Assembly: GCF_024713975.1 (NCBI RefSeq)
Contig: NC_091113.1
Span: 10,056,501 to 10,120,500 of the forward strand
Source of the DNA: Paralichthys olivaceus
Taxonomy: Eukaryota > Chordata > Actinopteri > Pleuronectiformes > Paralichthyidae
Length of the DNA stretch: 64,000 nt
Direction of reading: 5' to 3'
This document shows positions 62,033 through 64,000 of this stretch, one piece after another. Within the stretch, counting starts at the first letter, position 1; every line of letters begins with the position of its first letter. The translations under genes and the position numbers were made by a program. The notes under the pieces are model-generated. The model did not search any database, was not told the origin of the DNA, and worked only from the letters and a program-made list of their open reading frames with translations.

Positions 62033-64000
62033 ATGGCGCAGCCGGCGGAGAGAGGTACGTTTGACTTCTGAGTTATTTTTTACCCTTAATGAGTAATTGA
62101 AGTCCCAGACTTGTGCTAAGCTAAGCTAACCCTCCACATTCCTCTCTGAGGAAACAACTGGGTCACTGGGAATGACCAGCTCAGCAGTTTAAGTTTCCCT
62201 CTGCTAAGATTTCATGTGACTCGATAGGAAGTTACTTGAACCTTACGACACATTTTGTGCAATCCCTCTTTTGTTTTTGTAATTTAACAAACCACAGCTC
62301 AACACATGAACAACAGACAAGAGTGACAATAACAATATACATAAATAATAATGATAACTGACTTCTCCTCAGTCAAGTCCTTGATAATTTTTTTGTTGTC
62401 AAATGTACAAACAATATGGCTCAAGATCAAAATACTGTATAAGATTAAAGAGCAGATGCAACTGTATGGAGCGAGAAGCAAAAGACAAAACAGACATGGA
62501 AGAAAGAAATTAATCATAAATAAACAATACTTAAGTTTAAATTAAAGGGCTAAGGCTTCTTGTCTAAACCATATTATTCTTGTATAGAAATAGTAGAGTC
62601 CATTGACATTTTCAGGAGTTAAGGGGCGTTTGTATAATAGAGAAATTCATTATGAAACAAACTAAACCTATGTGTCGCCTTCATGCGCTTGAGTTTGTGA
62701 AGGAAACATTTCCCACATCGAGTCCATCGTCCCATAAATAAAGTCATTTTTGGCAGAAGGTTTCAACTTGTAACATTTTGGGAGGAAACATAGAGCTTCA
62801 GTAACATGAGATTAGCCAGAAAAACCAGTCATTCCATTCTCTGCTACTCTTTCCAGCCTATTATCGCTTTGTGGTGCTGTTCTTCAACTGTCTGCTGACG
62901 TTTGGCTCCTACTTCTGCTTCGACATCCCCAGCGTTCTGCAGGATCAGTTCCAAGGGGTAAAGTAACAGCTTGAAGATACAATGAGTATCCAGTGATTTA
63001 CTCACATCTACTTATCACAATCATTGTGATTTGTGTTCCTGAATTCCAAACTCTTCCCTCAAGTTGTGGCGAGACAGATGCTAACTTATCATGGCCTTCC
63101 TCTTTATTTGACAGAACCTGACATGTCCCAATACGACAGTGATCAATGGGACAGTGGACTGTGTGGTGGGACTGGGGATGAACCCTCAGCAGTACAATCT
63201 TCTCTATGCTATCTATGCCTGGACGTATGTACACACAAACATTGAACTGCACATAAACTGATGAATGGCTTATCAGAGAACAGATTCAGTTTGTTTTGCT
63301 CTATCAACAGGAATGCAGTAGTGGTAATCCTCGCTGGATTCCTGATTGACAAATTAGGAAACCGCTGTAAGTTAATGTATATCTTATTTGCAAATAAGTG
63401 TAAACAAACAAAAGCCCCAAAATCCGATCATGCTGAATTGATTTCTGTGTCCTCCTCTGTGCAGTTGGCGTGTTTGTATTCTCTTTCCTTTGTGTTTTGG
63501 GCTCGTCACTGTTTGCCCTGGGTTCCCACTTCAAAGGGACGCCCTATCTGCTGCCGCTCATGCTCACAGGCCGACTGCTGTTTGGATCAGGCAACGGATC
63601 TCTGACCAGTATGGCCGCCTCACATCAATCAAACCTCTTTGCAGCGAAACCTCTGAAGAATGTTTGTAACCGCTCTGTCAACCTTTTTCCTTATTGTAGT
63701 CGTTCAGAACCGCATCACAGCCTTCTGGTTCAAAGGGAAGGAGCTGGCCTTGGCCTTCGGTCTGACCCTGGCGTTCTCACGCCTGGGCTCAGTCCTGAAC
63801 TTCTTCCTCACCCAGAGGTTTGAGGAAAAATACGGCATGCAGTGGACCCTCTGGGGTGGTAAGTCAACCTCAAGGTCTAAGGCATGACGTAATAATGATA
63901 ACATGTCATTAAAGAGTATTTTTTTTCATTTGCCACACGACACCCTTGTTTTCCAGGTGCGCTGTTATGTGTGCTGGGCTTTATATCAGCAGTTGTTGTC
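62033..64000 (+). CDS. mfsd1l: MFSD1-like major facilitator transporter (partial, runs off the window)
   Basis: MFSD1 proteins are twelve-helix transporters of the lysosomal membrane; MFSD1 exports dipeptides with the help of GLMP (family knowledge). Exons seen: 62,033-62,054; 62,857-62,957; 63,115-63,224; 63,311-63,366; 63,465-63,608; 63,700-63,858; 63,957-64,000 and beyond. All phases agree and the window ends on a codon boundary after GFISAVVV. Matches to MFSD1 include LTFGSYFCFDIP in helix 1, LLYAIYAW, GFLIDKLGNR, GRLLFGSGNGSLT and ITAFWFKGKELALAFGL. The first luminal loop carries three N-glycosylation sequons (NLT, NTT, NGT) and two cysteines. Only about eleven residues precede helix 1, far fewer than in human MFSD1. 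The divergence suggests the fish MFSD1-like paralogue and not MFSD1 itself; the symbol is my best guess. About five helices are inside the window. Confidence 0.88.

Noticed and set aside
1-64000. A new defence, toxin, viral or biosynthetic gene system
   Set aside because: Every supported coding gene belongs to a known vertebrate family and is intact as far as visible. No viral or transposase coding sequence was recognised.

Overview
This window is vertebrate nuclear DNA, almost certainly from a ray-finned (teleost, probably percomorph) fish. Genes are split into GT-AG exons, long dinucleotide repeats are dense, and several dispersed repeats have forms typical of teleost genomes. I placed exons by following reading frame across splice junctions and by comparison with human family members recalled from general knowledge. 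No database search was possible.

Layout: (1) 1-15,462 contains no gene I can support, only microsatellites, old repeats and some possible conserved non-coding DNA. (2) 15,463 to about 23,800, minus strand: an MGAT5B-like N-acetylglucosaminyltransferase with at least 16 coding exons and an unresolved 5' end (candidate first exon near 24.6-24.7 kb). (3) About 24.7-30.8 kb: intergenic, with repeats. (4) 30.8-37.5 kb, plus: tbc1d24, with a CpG-rich promoter, a non-coding first exon and six coding exons. (5) 41.7-48.4 kb, plus: atp6v0c, three coding exons. (6) 50.0-53.0 kb, minus: nubp2, seven coding exons. (7) 55.6-58.4 kb, plus: spsb3, six coding exons. (8) 59.3-61.5 kb, minus: eme2, eight coding exons. 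(9) 62.0-64.0 kb, plus: an mfsd1-like transporter that runs off the right edge.

The block tbc1d24, atp6v0c, nubp2, spsb3, eme2 corresponds to genes that lie together in human 16p13.3, so this is a conserved neighbourhood and not an operon-like functional system. The products act in different places: Golgi N-glycan branching (MGAT5B-like), synaptic and endosomal vesicle traffic (TBC1D24), proton pumping (ATP6V0C), cytosolic iron-sulfur assembly (NUBP2), ubiquitin ligase substrate recognition (SPSB3), MUS81-dependent DNA junction cleavage (EME2) and probably lysosomal solute export (MFSD1-like). A vesicle/lysosome theme links TBC1D24, ATP6V0C and MFSD1-like only loosely.

I found no new defence, mobile or biosynthetic system. 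The most useful second looks are: the MGAT5B-like paralogue (short stem-tail linker, unexpected neighbourhood, unresolved start); CA and CAT repeats that touch splice sites; two NAGNAG acceptors; a CTCF-type motif on an exon edge; two short terminal-inverted-repeat elements inside introns; a perfect 17-bp hairpin; and an MFSD1-like protein whose N-terminus is too short to carry the usual lysosomal sorting signal.
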